The notes: generated by a model from the letters alone, not told the origin. A DNA stretch of 14,383 nucleotides from Dehalococcoidia bacterium (GCA_011192055.1 DUES01000156.1:18899-33281), one strand, 5' to 3'; positions 7,654-14,383 are shown, counted from the stretch's first letter. Program-made: numbers and translations.

Positions 7654-8133
7654 CTAAGCCTGGCTGTCAGCAAGTTTGTAGAGGTACTCGATGACGTATT
7701 TGACATAAACGTCACATTTTTCACGCCATATCTCTGACTCGCGAAACTTGCGAGCCTCTTCCTGGTTTGAAAAATCGAAACCCAGCAGACCACGACAGGT
7801 AATAGAACCGAACTTATCCCTGAATTTCTTAATAAATTCGCCGGCTTCTTTTCGAGCATCTTCTCTTGCCTGGTTAGCCTGTTTTATATCGTTGGGGGGT
7901 TTGCGGTGACGCAATCCCAGGCAGACAGTACATGACGATACAGTACCGCAAGGGGCGTCCTGTTGACCGGCAATACCTCCGTTGAACGCAGTAGAAGCCC
8001 AGAGGACATCCTCCGATCCCAGGTCTTCAGCTTCCCACATAACTTGCAGGACACTGGGTCCTCAGTGGTAACCACGATGCATGTATTCAAGACCCTTGTC
8101 CTGTGCTTCCTGAAGAGACATGCTGAATGCCAT
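7654..8133 (-). CDS. C_GCAxxG_C_C family putative redox selenoprotein (Sec at codon 24)
   Basis: This is a 159-residue protein of the C_GCAxxG_C_C family, a putative redox family of about 140 residues with four conserved Cys positions. The ATG at 8133 has GGAGG 7 nt upstream. The frame crosses one in-frame TGA (8064-8062, codon 24) in the context RGYH-U-GPSVLQ, exactly where the family has its first conserved Cys (usually G-x-x-C-x-x-x-V-L). The other three are present: C62 in PCGTVSSC, C113 in GSITCRGLLG, and C140 in REKCDVY. The GCAxxG motif is altered to CGTVSS, and C68 and C71 are extra. A SECIS-like hairpin follows the TGA. Starting instead at the ATG at 8040 would remove the first redox residue. 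The gene lies 60 bp after the amidohydrolase and ends with TAG. The electron partner is unknown. Confidence 0.85.
8028..8056 (-). promoter_or_regulatory. Bacterial SECIS element for Sec insertion
   Basis: Immediately downstream of the TGA the mRNA folds with UCCUGCA (8051-8045) against UGUGGGA (8039-8033), 7 bp including two G-U pairs, around the loop AGUUA. After one G/A mismatch the stem continues for four more pairs (8056-8053 with 8031-8028). The loop begins after 17 nt, the same spacing I count for E. coli fdhF, and its second base is G. In bacteria this structure recruits SelB to decode UGA. The fold was worked out by eye. Confidence 0.72.
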
Positions 8134-8193
8134 CTGTTATCCTCCGTTGTATTTCTATTTTAGAGATGTACCCCGGGTGTTTCTAACCAGGGA

Positions 8194-9120
8194 CTATTCC
8201 GGCAGTTTGAAAACACGGGCTGCATTCCCCCCAAGTATAGCGTCTATTTCCTCCCTGGTAAAGGAGATACCGTCGGAGCCTGTGTTCTGCAGGTCCTTGA
8301 GCATGCCTATCCAGTCCCGGTTGCTTATGAGAGGTTCGAAGACCGGTCCATCGGAGGCAAACAGCACCTGCTCCGGTCCGAGGATATCCAGTATCTCCCG
8401 GAGGTAACGCCGGAAAAGCTGCGGTTTGCTGACAGCCGTCAACTGCCACATGGCAAGGTCGCCCACGATATTCCTCTTATACTGAGCCAGTGCTGCCCAC
8501 TCGTGCCACCAGATATGACCCATGTGAGCGGCAATAACTTGAAGATCGGGGTAAGTAAACGCAATATCGTCAAGGTGGATCGGGTGGGCGAACTTGGCGC
8601 GTGAACGTGGCAGGGGCGAGCAATGCGTCAGGAGAGGAAACCCAAATTCATTGAGCACCTCGAGTACGGCCAGTGCCTCCGGGCTGTTGGGATAATAGCC
8701 GCTGTCCGGGTGCCACTTGAGGCCGTTCATACCAAATTCTTCAATACAACGGCGGAGCAGGGAAGGGGCTTCCGGTCGCCTGGGGTCAATACCGGCCAGT
8801 GAAAGCAACCGGCCTGGATGTTTGGCAGCGGCTCCGGCACAGACACTGTTAACGCCAAGGATACGGTCATCATTCGCTCCGTAGTCAACGTTGTCTACCA
8901 CGCAGATTACGGTGATATCAATACCGTTTTTATCCATCCTGCTGACCAGTTTGTCACAGTCAGGGTCGTCCATCAGGTCCCGGTAAGCGGGCAACATTTC
9001 GTCCAGTGATTTCTTAACGCCGGTCCTTTCGGCATCGAGGAGCCACCCGGAAGCTATACTCCGGGTAGTGGCGTCACCGGCAGGCAGGCGCATATAGTGG
9101 TAGTGGACATCAATAATCAC
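8194..9120 (-). CDS. Amidohydrolase (Amidohydrolase_2 / ACMSD-like metal hydrolase)
   Basis: This is a 308-residue TIM-barrel metal-dependent hydrolase or decarboxylase of the amidohydrolase_2 type. Ligands expected of the fold are visible: HxH after strand 1 (H6 and H8 in DVHYH), H166 in LLTHCS, H199 in IAAHMGH and D257 in FASDGP. GLKWHP (about 133-138) is the usual strand region preceding them. The start is GTG, with AAGGA 7 nt upstream; the nearby ATG at about 9125 is out of frame. The length is normal and the gene looks intact. The substrate cannot be told; relatives act on carboxylated aromatics or ring compounds. It is followed on the same strand by the selenoprotein gene, and a TTGACA promoter lies upstream. 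Confidence 0.88.
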   Translation of the reverse strand: MIIDVHYHYMRLPAGDATTRSIASGWLLDAERTGVKKSLDEMLPAYRDLMDDPDCDKLVSRMDKNGIDITVICVVDNVDYGANDDRILGVNSVCAGAAAKHPGRLLSLAGIDPRRPEAPSLLRRCIEEFGMNGLKWHPDSGYYPNSPEALAVLEVLNEFGFPLLTHCSPLPRSRAKFAHPIHLDDIAFTYPDLQVIAAHMGHIWWHEWAALAQYKRNIVGDLAMWQLTAVSKPQLFRRYLREILDILGPEQVLFASDGPVFEPLISNRDWIGMLKDLQNTGSDGISFTREEIDAILGGNAARVFKLPE

Positions 9121-9174
9121 TTTTCATTCCTTTCTCGCAGGGTAGTCCGGCAAAATGCCTGTCTATTGAGAAAG

Positions 9175-9203
9175 AGTTTACAGGCGTTTCCTGTCACTGT
9201 CAA
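9175..9203 (-). promoter_or_regulatory. Sigma-70-type promoter of the amidohydrolase gene
   Basis: On the minus strand, a perfect TTGACA (9203-9198), a 17-bp spacer and TAAACT (9180-9175, four of six) place a start near 9168, about 48 nt before the GTG. It probably also serves the selenoprotein gene, since no good promoter is visible in the 60-bp gap between the two. Confidence 0.5.
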
Positions 9204-9281
9204 TCTGGCAGGGTAATCGCAGAAGTTTCAGCATGACCTGCTGGAACTGAATATTTGGGTGATGATGGTTGTCGCTGTCCG

Positions 9282-9310
9282 CAGACACCAACTGTGAATT
9301 ACTCTATAAT
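9282..9310 (+). promoter_or_regulatory. Promoter of the Gate-domain protein gene
   Basis: CAGACA (9282-9287, four of six bases of TTGACA) is followed by a 17-bp spacer and a perfect TATAAT (9305-9310). The predicted start is near 9317, giving a leader of roughly 47-50 nt. It is divergent from the amidohydrolase promoter about 80 bp away. Confidence 0.55.
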
Positions 9311-9363
9311 GAAGTTTAATTGCTGTGAGGTAAGTACTGCTGGTTAACGAAAAAACCGGTCAA

Positions 9364-10305
9364 TTGGTGAAACTCAGGGGTGCTTTCATTTCCGGAGTAA
9401 AAAAGGGATGGTTCAGCTTCCTCTGGATATGCAAGATAATTATCCCGTTTTCTTTCCTGGTCATGTTGCTGCAATGGTCAGGCTGGCTCCACCATGCTGA
9501 AGTGGTACTCCAGCCGTTGATAGGGTGGCTTGGTCTACCCAGTGAAGCGGCATTGCCCATTATCAGTGGTATGGCCATTAACATATATGCAGCCATTGCG
9601 ACAATGACCGTCATTCCCTTCAGCACGGCCCAGATGACGCTTATTGCGGTGTTCGTGTTGATTGCTCATAACCTGTTCATGGAAGGCATAATACAGCACC
9701 GTTCCGGAATGAATGGTATCAGGATTACCCTGGTTAGAATAGCCAGTGCAGTTGTGACAGTAGTTGTCATTTCATTCTTTCTTGGTGATACATCGCAGAG
9801 TGTCTCCGGAATGGATACCATTACGGCCGGAGGGCCATTTTTACCGGCACTGGGGCAATGGGCGCTGGATACAGGCCTTCTGCTGGCCAGGATATTCGGT
9901 ATTATCATGGCTGTCATGGTAGTCCTGGCGGGTATGACGGAGCTTGGCTGGACAGATAAACTGTATGCTGTCTCGCGCCCCCTTATGAGGCTTATCGGGC
10001 TCTCTGACAGAACGACGATACTGTGGGTAACTGCAGTGGTGTTTGGACTTATGTATGGTGCGGCTGTTATCCAGGAAAGGGCAAAGCAGGAAGACCTGAC
10101 GAAAGCGGAACTGGAGCGCCTTCATATCTCGGTGGGCATTAACCACAGCATGGTGGAAGACCCGGTACTGTTCATGGCACTGGGCATTAACGGTTTCTGG
10201 TTATGGGTACCCAAGCTGGTAATGGCTGCCGTTGCTGTTTATGTTTTCCGCGCGGCCGGGTATTTTACCAGACGTTACGGCTTAAAGCGTGGTTCTGCGG
10301 TATAG
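9364..10305 (+). CDS. Nucleoside-recognition (Gate) domain membrane protein
   Basis: This is a 313-residue polytopic membrane protein with two Gate-type segments, one about 25-110 and one about 180-285. Such segments occur in nucleoside transporters, FeoB and the spore maturation proteins SpmA/SpmB. Features seen are the amphipathic start GVKKGWFSFLW, LLQWSGWL, a PLIGWLGLPSEAALPI stretch and a mirrored second half with PLMRLIGLSDRT. The conserved loop AHNLFMEGIIQHRSG and later NHSMVEDPVLF pair is typical of this subgroup. The start is uncertain: TTG at 9364 or GTG at 9367 match the family N-terminus but have no Shine-Dalgarno, while a GAGGT at 9327-9331 is spaced for in-frame CTG codons at 9337/9340. 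The transported molecule is unknown. Confidence 0.8.
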   Translation: MVKLRGAFISGVKKGWFSFLWICKIIIPFSFLVMLLQWSGWLHHAEVVLQPLIGWLGLPSEAALPIISGMAINIYAAIATMTVIPFSTAQMTLIAVFVLIAHNLFMEGIIQHRSGMNGIRITLVRIASAVVTVVVISFFLGDTSQSVSGMDTITAGGPFLPALGQWALDTGLLLARIFGIIMAVMVVLAGMTELGWTDKLYAVSRPLMRLIGLSDRTTILWVTAVVFGLMYGAAVIQERAKQEDLTKAELERLHISVGINHSMVEDPVLFMALGINGFWLWVPKLVMAAVAVYVFRAAGYFTRRYGLKRGSAV

Positions 10306-10359
10306 GACCGGTCCTTCAGACGGGTATCCAGTTCAACTGGCAGTAGCACTGCCGGGCAG
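10305..10359. repeat. Cluster of palindromes at convergent gene ends
   Basis: Four inverted repeats crowd this junction: GGACCGGTCC (10305-10314, no spacer), CCAGTTCAACTGG (10328-10340, across the ABC gene's stop codon), GGCAGT-AGC-ACTGCC (10339-10353) and CTGCC-G-GGCAG (10349-10359). The last two overlap and so are alternative hairpins. They probably help to end transcription from both sides, but no U-tract is visible. Confidence 0.4.
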
Positions 10360-12249
10360 CGTTTCATCAGATGGCAAGTTATCCGTACCGGCAGCGGCAT
10401 AACTCATGGTATACAACTGGTGATACATACCGGCCTTCTGCATGAGTTCGTCATGAGTACCCATCTCGGTAATTTTCCCATTATCAAATACAGCGATTCG
10501 GTTGGCATCATGAATGGTGGAAAGCCGGTGAGCAATAACCAGCGAAGTACGGTCCTTAAGAAGATGTCGCAGGGCTTTCTGTATCAGTATCTCGGTCTGA
10601 GTGTCAACGTTTGCCGTTGCTTCATCAAGCATGAGAATACGAGGGTCAGCCAGGACAGCCCTGGCGAAACTGATTAGCTGACGCTGGCCCACGCTTAAAT
10701 TACTACCTCTTTCCTGCAGTTCGGTATCATAACCATGTTCCAGCTGTTCGATGAATTTATGAGCGCCTACCGCTTTTGCAGCTTCTATCATCTCCGCCTC
10801 GGTGGCGTCCTCCCGGCCGTACATGATGTTGTCACGTACTGTCCGTGAGAAGAGAAACGGTTCCTGTAAAACCATACCTATCCGCTGGCGAAGTGATTTC
10901 TGGGTAATATCACCAATTTCATGTCCGTCAATCTTCAGATGGCCGGACGTAATTTCATAAAAGCGGTTCACCAAGCTTAGAATGGTGCTTTTCCCGGCAC
11001 CGGTGGCACCGACCAGGGCTATAGTCTCTCCGGGCTTGATGTGCATGTTAATGTCCTGCAGTACTTTTATACCCGGTACATACTCAAAACTGGTGTTTTC
11101 GAATACGATATCCCCCTTGATATCAGGCATATCAACAGCATCCGGAGCATCAACAATCTCGGGTTCACTATCAAGCACTTCGAAGATACGTTGTCCGCCA
11201 GCCATAGCCCGCTGCAACTGGGTGTACTGCATGGCAAGGTTCCGGATAGGTTCAAAGAAGCGCTGCACGTATAGAATGAAACCTACCAGTTGACCGAGAA
11301 GAAGCTCTCCGGCAATAGCCTGGCTGCCTCCATAGATGATTATCAGTGCCGTAGCACCGCCCATGAGCAATTCAATCATCGGAAGAATGCCGGCAGCAAG
11401 GCGGCCTGCCGAGAGATTGGCGTCCAGGTTGGCTTCGTTCAGATTATCGAATCTCCGGTAGTTCTCATTTTCCCGGGACAGGCTCTGGATGACTTTTGCT
11501 CCGGAGATATTTTCCTGAAGACCGGCATTGACCACAGAGATAGCCATGCGTACCCGCATGAAGGCTTTCCGTGCGTATTTCTGCCATATTACCAGGATAA
11601 GTACCATAATCGGGATAATAATGAGCGTAGCTGATGCCAGCTTGGGATTCATGAGAAACAGTATAACAATGATACCAATCAGGCTGATGAGGTCGGAAAT
11701 AATATCGATAACTCCGTTGGTGATTACTTCCTGGAGAGCCGTAACATCATTCTGTACCCGTGACATGATGCGGCCGACTTCGTGCCGGTCATAAAAACCC
11801 ATGGAGAGCTTCTGGAGGTGATTAAACATCTGGGTGCGTAATGTAAACAGAATACCACGGCCGATATAAGCCATGGTTAGCATACGCAACCACTGGCTGC
11901 CCCAGTTCACCACGCCGGTCATAATAAACGCAATGAATATTAGCATCAGGGACGGATTGGAAATGCTCCATCCGGTCAGGTTCCCGTTCGTAATCGGTCC
12001 ATCAATAGCCATGGTAATAAGATAAGGCATGGCCAGTGATGACAGGGTGAAGCCCAGCATACCCAGCGCCGCCAGGGCGAATAGACGCTTGTAATCTTTG
12101 AGATATTTAAGCAGGCGATTGATTACCTTCTGGTCGTAGGCTTTACCGAATTCAATGTCGTCAAAAAGGTCACCGGCCCGCCGTAAACCGCCACGTTTGC
12201 CTGCACCTGGACCGATAGCGCCCTGGGCCATTTTCCCGCCAAACATCAT
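10333..12249 (-). CDS. ABC exporter half-transporter, canonical ATPase subunit
   Basis: This is a 638-residue type IV exporter half: a six-TM domain (about 55-345) fused to an ATPase. The ATPase motifs are Walker A GATGAGKST (414-422), Q-loop Q462, signature LSVGQ (518-522), Walker B ILMLDE with catalytic E543, and switch H574. Walker B and the His are canonical, but the signature has Val for Gly. Paired with the neighbour, this fits the TM287/288 and BmrCD kind of heterodimer, where this subunit supplies the active Walker motifs. A polar N-terminal extension of about 40 residues (Gly/Arg rich) precedes TM1. The ATG overlaps the upstream TGA (ATGA), with GGAGG about 10 nt upstream, so translation is coupled. 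The substrate is probably hydrophobic (drug or lipid), but unproven. Confidence 0.92.
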   Translation of the reverse strand: MMFGGKMAQGAIGPGAGKRGGLRRAGDLFDDIEFGKAYDQKVINRLLKYLKDYKRLFALAALGMLGFTLSSLAMPYLITMAIDGPITNGNLTGWSISNPSLMLIFIAFIMTGVVNWGSQWLRMLTMAYIGRGILFTLRTQMFNHLQKLSMGFYDRHEVGRIMSRVQNDVTALQEVITNGVIDIISDLISLIGIIVILFLMNPKLASATLIIIPIMVLILVIWQKYARKAFMRVRMAISVVNAGLQENISGAKVIQSLSRENENYRRFDNLNEANLDANLSAGRLAAGILPMIELLMGGATALIIIYGGSQAIAGELLLGQLVGFILYVQRFFEPIRNLAMQYTQLQRAMAGGQRIFEVLDSEPEIVDAPDAVDMPDIKGDIVFENTSFEYVPGIKVLQDINMHIKPGETIALVGATGAGKSTILSLVNRFYEITSGHLKIDGHEIGDITQKSLRQRIGMVLQEPFLFSRTVRDNIMYGREDATEAEMIEAAKAVGAHKFIEQLEHGYDTELQERGSNLSVGQRQLISFARAVLADPRILMLDEATANVDTQTEILIQKALRHLLKDRTSLVIAHRLSTIHDANRIAVFDNGKITEMGTHDELMQKAGMYHQLYTMSYAAAGTDNLPSDETLPGSATAS

Positions 12250-14042
12250 AGCTGGCCCGCCTCCTTGCTGATGGCTTCTTCCTGGTCGCGGAGTTGCAGT
12301 TCGTATATTTCACGGTAAATGGCGCCGGTTTTCAGTAATTCAGTATGAGTTCCCCGTTCCACAATGGTACCCTTGTCCAGAACCAGTATCTGGTCTGCAT
12401 CTCGAACAGTCTGAAGTCTCTGGGCAATGACAAAGGTGGTCCGTCCCTTCATAAGCTCACGGAGAGCCTGCTGAATCAGGAATTCGGTCTGGGTATCAAC
12501 ACTGGATGTAGAATCATCAAAAATAAGAATACGGGGATTAACCAGCAGGGTGCGTGCAATTGCCAGCCGTTGTTTCTGCCCTCCGGAAAGGGTTATGCCC
12601 CGTTCTCCCACCCAGGTATCGTATCCTTCGGGTAATGTTTCGATAAAGTCATGCAGGTACGCCGCTTTGGTTGCAGCGAAGACCTCTTCATCTCCGGCAT
12701 CCACGGAACCGTAAATAATATTATCTCGTATTGTCGCTGAAAAGAGAAAGACATCCTGCTGAACAATGCCAATATTGTGCCGAAGCGATGTCAGTGTCAC
12801 ATCCCTGATATCTTTATCATCGATAGTAATCCTCCCCGAGGTGGTGTCATAGAACCGGGGAATCAGATTCACCAGGGTACTTTTTCCACTGCCGGTAGAA
12901 CCAAGTAGGGCCACCATCTCGCCCGGTTTGGCTTCCAGGTTTATCCTGTCCAGCACGGTTCCCATTGATTCATAGGGGTTCATATCGTAGCTGAATGATA
13001 CATCCTCGAATTTTACCAGGCCTTTTACTTTTACCAGTTCTGCCGCCCCCGGTTTTTCCTGGACCGCTGACCTTGCATCAAGTATTTCGAAAACACGCTC
13101 ACCGGCAGCTATACCACGTGAAAACATGGTTACGATGAAACCCAGCATTTTGACAGGCATCAGCAACATTGCCAGATAGAAATAGAACTGGGTCAATTCT
13201 CCCGTTGTTAACCTGCCACCGACTACTTCACGGCCCCCGTACCAGATGACAATGCCACTTGCCAGGGTAAAAATAAAAGTCATCAGCGGCATATTAAAAG
13301 CATGGATTTTCCCGGATAGCAGACTATCTTCGTAGAGTTGTTTTGCCTTCTCTTTGAATCGTGCCATCTCGTAAGGTTCTCGTGAGAAAGCCCGTACTAC
13401 GTGCACACCGGAGAGATTTTCCTGGAGATGAATACCGAGCCTGGCAATACCCTCCTGGATGTTTGTCCAGATAGGGCGGAGCTGTTTGCCGAATTTGTAT
13501 GCCCAGTAAGTTAACGGCGGCATACAGGAAAGGGTGATAATAGCGAGAGTCCAGTTCATGGAAAAGAGCAGGGCACAGATACCGATTAGTAAGACCAGTA
13601 TCTGTACCATGCGTAAAGCGCCCATGGAAACAAACATCCGGATAGCTTCAACATCCTGGGTGGCGCGGGACATGAGTTGTCCGGTCTGTGCCCTGTCGTG
13701 AAAGGCATAACTCAGGCGCTGGATGCGGTCGTAGAGAAGGTTCCTGATATCATAAGCGATTTTCTGGCCGATAAATTCCTGCAGGTACGTCTGTCCAAAG
13801 GCAAACACGCCCCGCAGAATGCTCGCACCAACTATGGCCAGACCGGCGATAAGGAGAAACTGCTGGTCACCCGAAATTTGCCCGGTATTCAGGTCAAGTG
13901 ATATTCCCTCGTCAATAGCCCGCTTCACCAGGTACGGAATTCCCAGGGAGAAGCCGATTGATGCGAAGAGGCAAATATACGCGAGGATTACCCAGTACCA
14001 GTACTTGTTGAGGAACCGGATTAATCTTAGTATTGTCCGCAT
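12246..14042 (-). CDS. ABC exporter half-transporter, degenerate ATPase subunit
   Basis: This is a 598-residue partner half with six TMs (about 15-310) and an ATPase domain. The motifs are Walker A GSTGSGKST (381-389), Q429, and canonical signature LSGGQ (485-489). Walker B ILIFDD has D510 in place of the catalytic Glu, and the switch His is replaced by Q541 (VIAQRLQT). These are the marks of the non-hydrolysing site in asymmetric exporters. I chose the ATG at 14042, giving MRTILRLIRF. The 42 further codons up to 14168 are untypical for the family and lie over the promoter. The gene is first in a two-gene operon and overlaps the next by ATGA. Confidence 0.9.
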   Translation of the reverse strand: MRTILRLIRFLNKYWYWVILAYICLFASIGFSLGIPYLVKRAIDEGISLDLNTGQISGDQQFLLIAGLAIVGASILRGVFAFGQTYLQEFIGQKIAYDIRNLLYDRIQRLSYAFHDRAQTGQLMSRATQDVEAIRMFVSMGALRMVQILVLLIGICALLFSMNWTLAIITLSCMPPLTYWAYKFGKQLRPIWTNIQEGIARLGIHLQENLSGVHVVRAFSREPYEMARFKEKAKQLYEDSLLSGKIHAFNMPLMTFIFTLASGIVIWYGGREVVGGRLTTGELTQFYFYLAMLLMPVKMLGFIVTMFSRGIAAGERVFEILDARSAVQEKPGAAELVKVKGLVKFEDVSFSYDMNPYESMGTVLDRINLEAKPGEMVALLGSTGSGKSTLVNLIPRFYDTTSGRITIDDKDIRDVTLTSLRHNIGIVQQDVFLFSATIRDNIIYGSVDAGDEEVFAATKAAYLHDFIETLPEGYDTWVGERGITLSGGQKQRLAIARTLLVNPRILIFDDSTSSVDTQTEFLIQQALRELMKGRTTFVIAQRLQTVRDADQILVLDKGTIVERGTHTELLKTGAIYREIYELQLRDQEEAISKEAGQL

Positions 14043-14052
14043 TATGTAGCTA

Positions 14053-14081
14053 ATTATACTATGATTGAAGCTACGTGTAAA
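14053..14081 (-). promoter_or_regulatory. Near-consensus promoter of the ABC operon, almost leaderless
   Basis: On the minus strand, TTTACA (14081-14076), a 17-bp spacer and a perfect TATAAT (14058-14053) place the transcription start near 14046. That is only about 3-5 nt before the ATG at 14042, and no Shine-Dalgarno is present. This decides the start codon against the longer frame beginning at 14168. Confidence 0.7.
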
Positions 14082-14135
14082 ATTTCTGTGCGGCAGGTGC
14101 TGGATAAGCGAATGAGTATAACTGATAAAACTGCT

Positions 14136-14165
14136 TTGCTGCCCTATTACGCTGGTATGTATAAT
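14136..14165 (+). promoter_or_regulatory. Possible promoter facing the cupin remnant
   Basis: TTGCTG (14136-14141) with an 18-bp spacer and a perfect TATAAT (14160-14165) points right, divergent from the ABC promoter. A second TATAAT lies at 14182-14187. A strong GGGAGG at 14188-14193 then leads into an ATG at 14199 that is out of frame with the cupin sequence. Confidence 0.35.
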
Positions 14166-14202
14166 CAAGGAACGTAAATTTTATAATGGGAGGTAAAGAT
14201 GA

Positions 14203-14382
14203 ACGCAGAGGCAGTACGTGATAACGCTGGAGGGCGAGGTGGAAATAGAGACAGGCGATGGCACAGTACGCCGGTTCGGCCCCGGTGATATTATGCTTGC
14301 CGAGGACATCACCGGGCGCGGGCATATCAGCCGGGCTGTCAATCACCGGCCCCGGAAGAGTATATTTATAACCCTGGACTGA
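14203..14382 (+). pseudogene. Cupin domain C-terminal remnant
   Basis: The frame from 14203 to the TGA at 14380-14382 encodes the C-terminal half of a small cupin: QRQYVITLEGEVEIETG, then RRFGPGDIMLAED, TGRGH and a closing strand SIFITLD. Related proteins have roughly 40-50 more residues before the RQ motif, but here in-frame stops (14194 and 14200) sit directly upstream, and neither other frame restores homology. The well-placed ATG at 14199 is out of frame. GTG at 14218, with AGAGG 6 nt upstream, could start a 54-residue half-cupin. I favour a truncated or decayed gene. Confidence 0.6.
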
Positions 14383-14383
14383 C

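Noticed and set aside
7654..8040. C_GCAxxG_C_C protein starting at the ATG at 8040
   Set aside because: It lacks a Shine-Dalgarno and would omit the first conserved redox residue; the frame upstream is homologous apart from the TGA.
1810..10312. ACCGGT palindrome close to several stop codons (1810, 4088, 5998, 10307)
   Set aside because: The same hexamer also occurs many times inside genes and leaders, for example at about 2154, 5586, 7244, 8342 and 9355. It is a generally common word here, not a gene-end signal.
14040..14168. 42-residue N-terminal extension of the first ABC subunit
   Set aside because: Its composition (Ser, His, Ile rich) is unlike the family and it lies over a near-consensus promoter.
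14071..14346. 91-codon open frame on the minus strand over the cupin remnant
   Set aside because: The plus strand reads a recognisable cupin half here; the minus frame shows no family features and covers the promoter region.
1..14383. Recoding of TGA as a normal sense codon throughout the genome
   Set aside because: TGA is the plain terminator of the MMPL, both ABC and cupin frames, so only two context-specific sites can be considered.

Overview
This window looks like chromosomal DNA from an uncultured anaerobic bacterium. Codon use is balanced and GC content is near 50%. A signalling and transport gene mix, together with a small anchored repeat protein ending in a Trp-rich membrane segment, would fit Chloroflexota (Dehalococcoidia-like). 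That placement is an inference from style, not from a marker gene. TGA terminates at least four genes (the MMPL transporter, both ABC genes and the cupin remnant), so the code is standard and any TGA read-through must depend on local context.

Layout. Plus strand, 1-4088: the 3' part of a multi-pass membrane histidine kinase that runs off the left edge, then an MMPL/RND-type transporter. Minus strand, 5687-4160: a two-TM mini-protein, a soluble histidine kinase and a single-domain response regulator. Then comes an AT-rich gap with a TG/poly-G tract. Minus strand, 9120-6022: a GTG-started amidohydrolase, a C_GCAxxG_C_C redox protein, a bacterial-repeat surface protein and a TPR lipoprotein. Plus strand, 9364-10305: a nucleoside-recognition/Gate membrane protein. 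Minus strand, 14042-10333: two overlapping ABC exporter half-transporters forming a heterodimer. The right end holds a 5'-truncated cupin remnant.

The main discovery is that two neighbouring minus-strand genes are each interrupted by one in-frame TGA. In the C_GCAxxG_C_C protein (8133-7654) the TGA at codon 24 falls exactly where the family has its first conserved Cys. A stem-loop follows with its apical loop starting 17 nt after the TGA and a G at loop position 2, which is the bacterial SECIS arrangement. I read this gene as a selenoprotein with good confidence; a simple ORF call loses its first 31 codons, including the selenocysteine. The next gene (7502-6816) has a clean signal peptide, a TGA at codon 33 in the same frame as the rest of the protein, and a perfect 7-bp stem with a GG-starting loop 23 nt downstream. 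It may be a second, unusual selenoprotein or simply a gene with a nonsense mutation, and the sequence alone does not settle this.

Other points of interest: the ABC exporter pair carries a complete set of degenerate-site substitutions (Asp for the catalytic Glu, Gln for the switch His, LSVGQ signature). It is driven by a TTTACA-17-TATAAT promoter placed so close to the ATG that the mRNA should be almost leaderless. TTGACA-type promoters with 17-bp spacers can be read upstream of the amidohydrolase, the repeat protein and the TPR lipoprotein, so these minus-strand genes are probably several transcription units rather than one operon.
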